Of a stretch of DNA of 40,579 nucleotides, positions 40,346 through 40,579 are shown one piece after another. A model generated the notes under the pieces. The model saw nothing but the letters and a program-made list of their open reading frames with translations, was not told where the DNA came from and searched no databases. This stretch comes from Myxococcales bacterium (GTDB lineage: Bacteria > Myxococcota_A > Bradymonadia > UBA7976 > UBA1532). The stretch covers positions 1 through 40,579 of the forward strand of contig JACKDN010000048.1 of the NCBI GenBank assembly GCA_020633465.1, in the 5' to 3' direction. Numbering within the stretch: the first letter of the stretch is position 1; the number at the start of each line of letters is the position of its first letter. The position numbers and the translations under genes were made by a program.

Positions 40346-40579
40346 GTGGACTTCGCCTACGAGAAGAGCCTCGCCCTGCACGCCGCCGTCGCCGAGCGCC
40401 TGCGCGCCGATCCAGCGCTGGTCGAGCGCGCCCGCGCCAAGCTCGAGACCTGGATCGCCCGCGGCGGCCGCAGCGTGCCGCTGCTGATCGAGTGGCGCCC
40501 CCTGCTCGACGGCCCGCTCGACACCCTGCTCGCCTTCCTCACCGAACGCTCCGAGCGCGCCGCCCAGCTCCGCAGCTGC
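40346..40579 (+). CDS. Unknown protein, N-terminal part (runs off right edge)
   Basis: 78 codons from GTG 40346 are visible: MDFAYEKSLALHAAVAERLR, then a helical, charged sequence with WIARGGRSVPLLIEWRPLLD and an ERSERAAQLRS end. I know similar short helical proteins only as uncharacterised accessory genes, often next to nucleotidyltransferase or toxin genes, so a toxin-antitoxin role is possible but unproven. It begins 19 bases after the ATPase stop and may have its own leaderless promoter. Confidence 0.6.
   Translation, partial: MDFAYEKSLALHAAVAERLRADPALVERARAKLETWIARGGRSVPLLIEWRPLLDGPLDTLLAFLTERSERAAQLRSC

Overview
This is about 40.6 kb of very GC-rich DNA. It is dense with lipoproteins whose mature N-termini read Cys-Asp-Asp-Gly and continue into Asp/Ala/Pro-rich linkers, and it contains Cys-rich repeat proteins, GTG/TTG starts and many GTGA or TGATG gene overlaps. 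That style fits a predatory or saprophytic Myxococcota/deltaproteobacterial-type bacterium. The assignment is inferred from composition and gene style only; no ribosomal RNA or other phylogenetic marker is present. I saw no rRNA, tRNA, CRISPR array or complete insertion sequence.

Region 1 (1-5.8 kb) holds exported proteins: a neutral-ceramidase-like lipoprotein that runs off the left edge, a small Cys-rich lipoprotein, a divergent 883-residue lipoprotein with a Big_5-type Ig domain and a long Cys-rich tail, and an outer-membrane beta-barrel protein. Region 2 (5.9-10.2 kb) looks accessory: a free-standing ClpX-type zinc finger, a pilin-like lipoprotein, a VapBC toxin-antitoxin pair with a clear operator, a DEDDh exonuclease-BRCT protein and an unknown protein. 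A repeated motif ending in GTCCTGACCCCT lies on both sides of vapBC. It recurs 1.7 kb further on, attached to a fossil of a vapC 3' end.

Region 3 (10.2-14.2 kb) has a PNGase F-like lipoprotein, a large inverted repeat, and a translationally coupled pair resembling type VI secretion cargo: a peptidoglycan-binding adaptor-like protein followed by a two-HKD phospholipase D. Region 4 (14.2-18.7 kb) is the most interesting. A TIR-nSTAND-transmembrane-TPR protein of about 1000 residues is flanked by two paralogous CBS-pair proteins, one of them coupled to a DUF2007/zinc-ribbon protein.

Region 5 (18.8-25.2 kb) is metabolic and transport: a beta-ureidopropionase-type amidase and a CoA-acylating methylmalonate/malonate-semialdehyde dehydrogenase, which together could handle late pyrimidine or beta-alanine catabolism. 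An ABC-2 exporter operon (ATPase plus two DUF3526-type permeases) follows, with two tiny ORFs fitted exactly into its gaps. Immediately downstream, a roughly 150 bp intergenic element with inverted heptamer repeats sits between perfect 30 bp direct repeats.

Region 6 (25.4-38.8 kb) contains an FKBP-type lipoprotein isomerase, glycogen synthase, a coupled operon of two lipoproteins (one a 1466-residue HExxH metalloprotease with Fn3 and beta-helix-like parts), an ankyrin-repeat lipoprotein bracketed by copies of a conserved intergenic repeat, an iron-sulfur (6-4)-type photolyase, and another Ig-like lipoprotein. Region 7 (38.9 kb to the end) has an AAA_14/DUF4143 ATPase and the start of an unknown gene. 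Both appear to be transcribed as leaderless messages.
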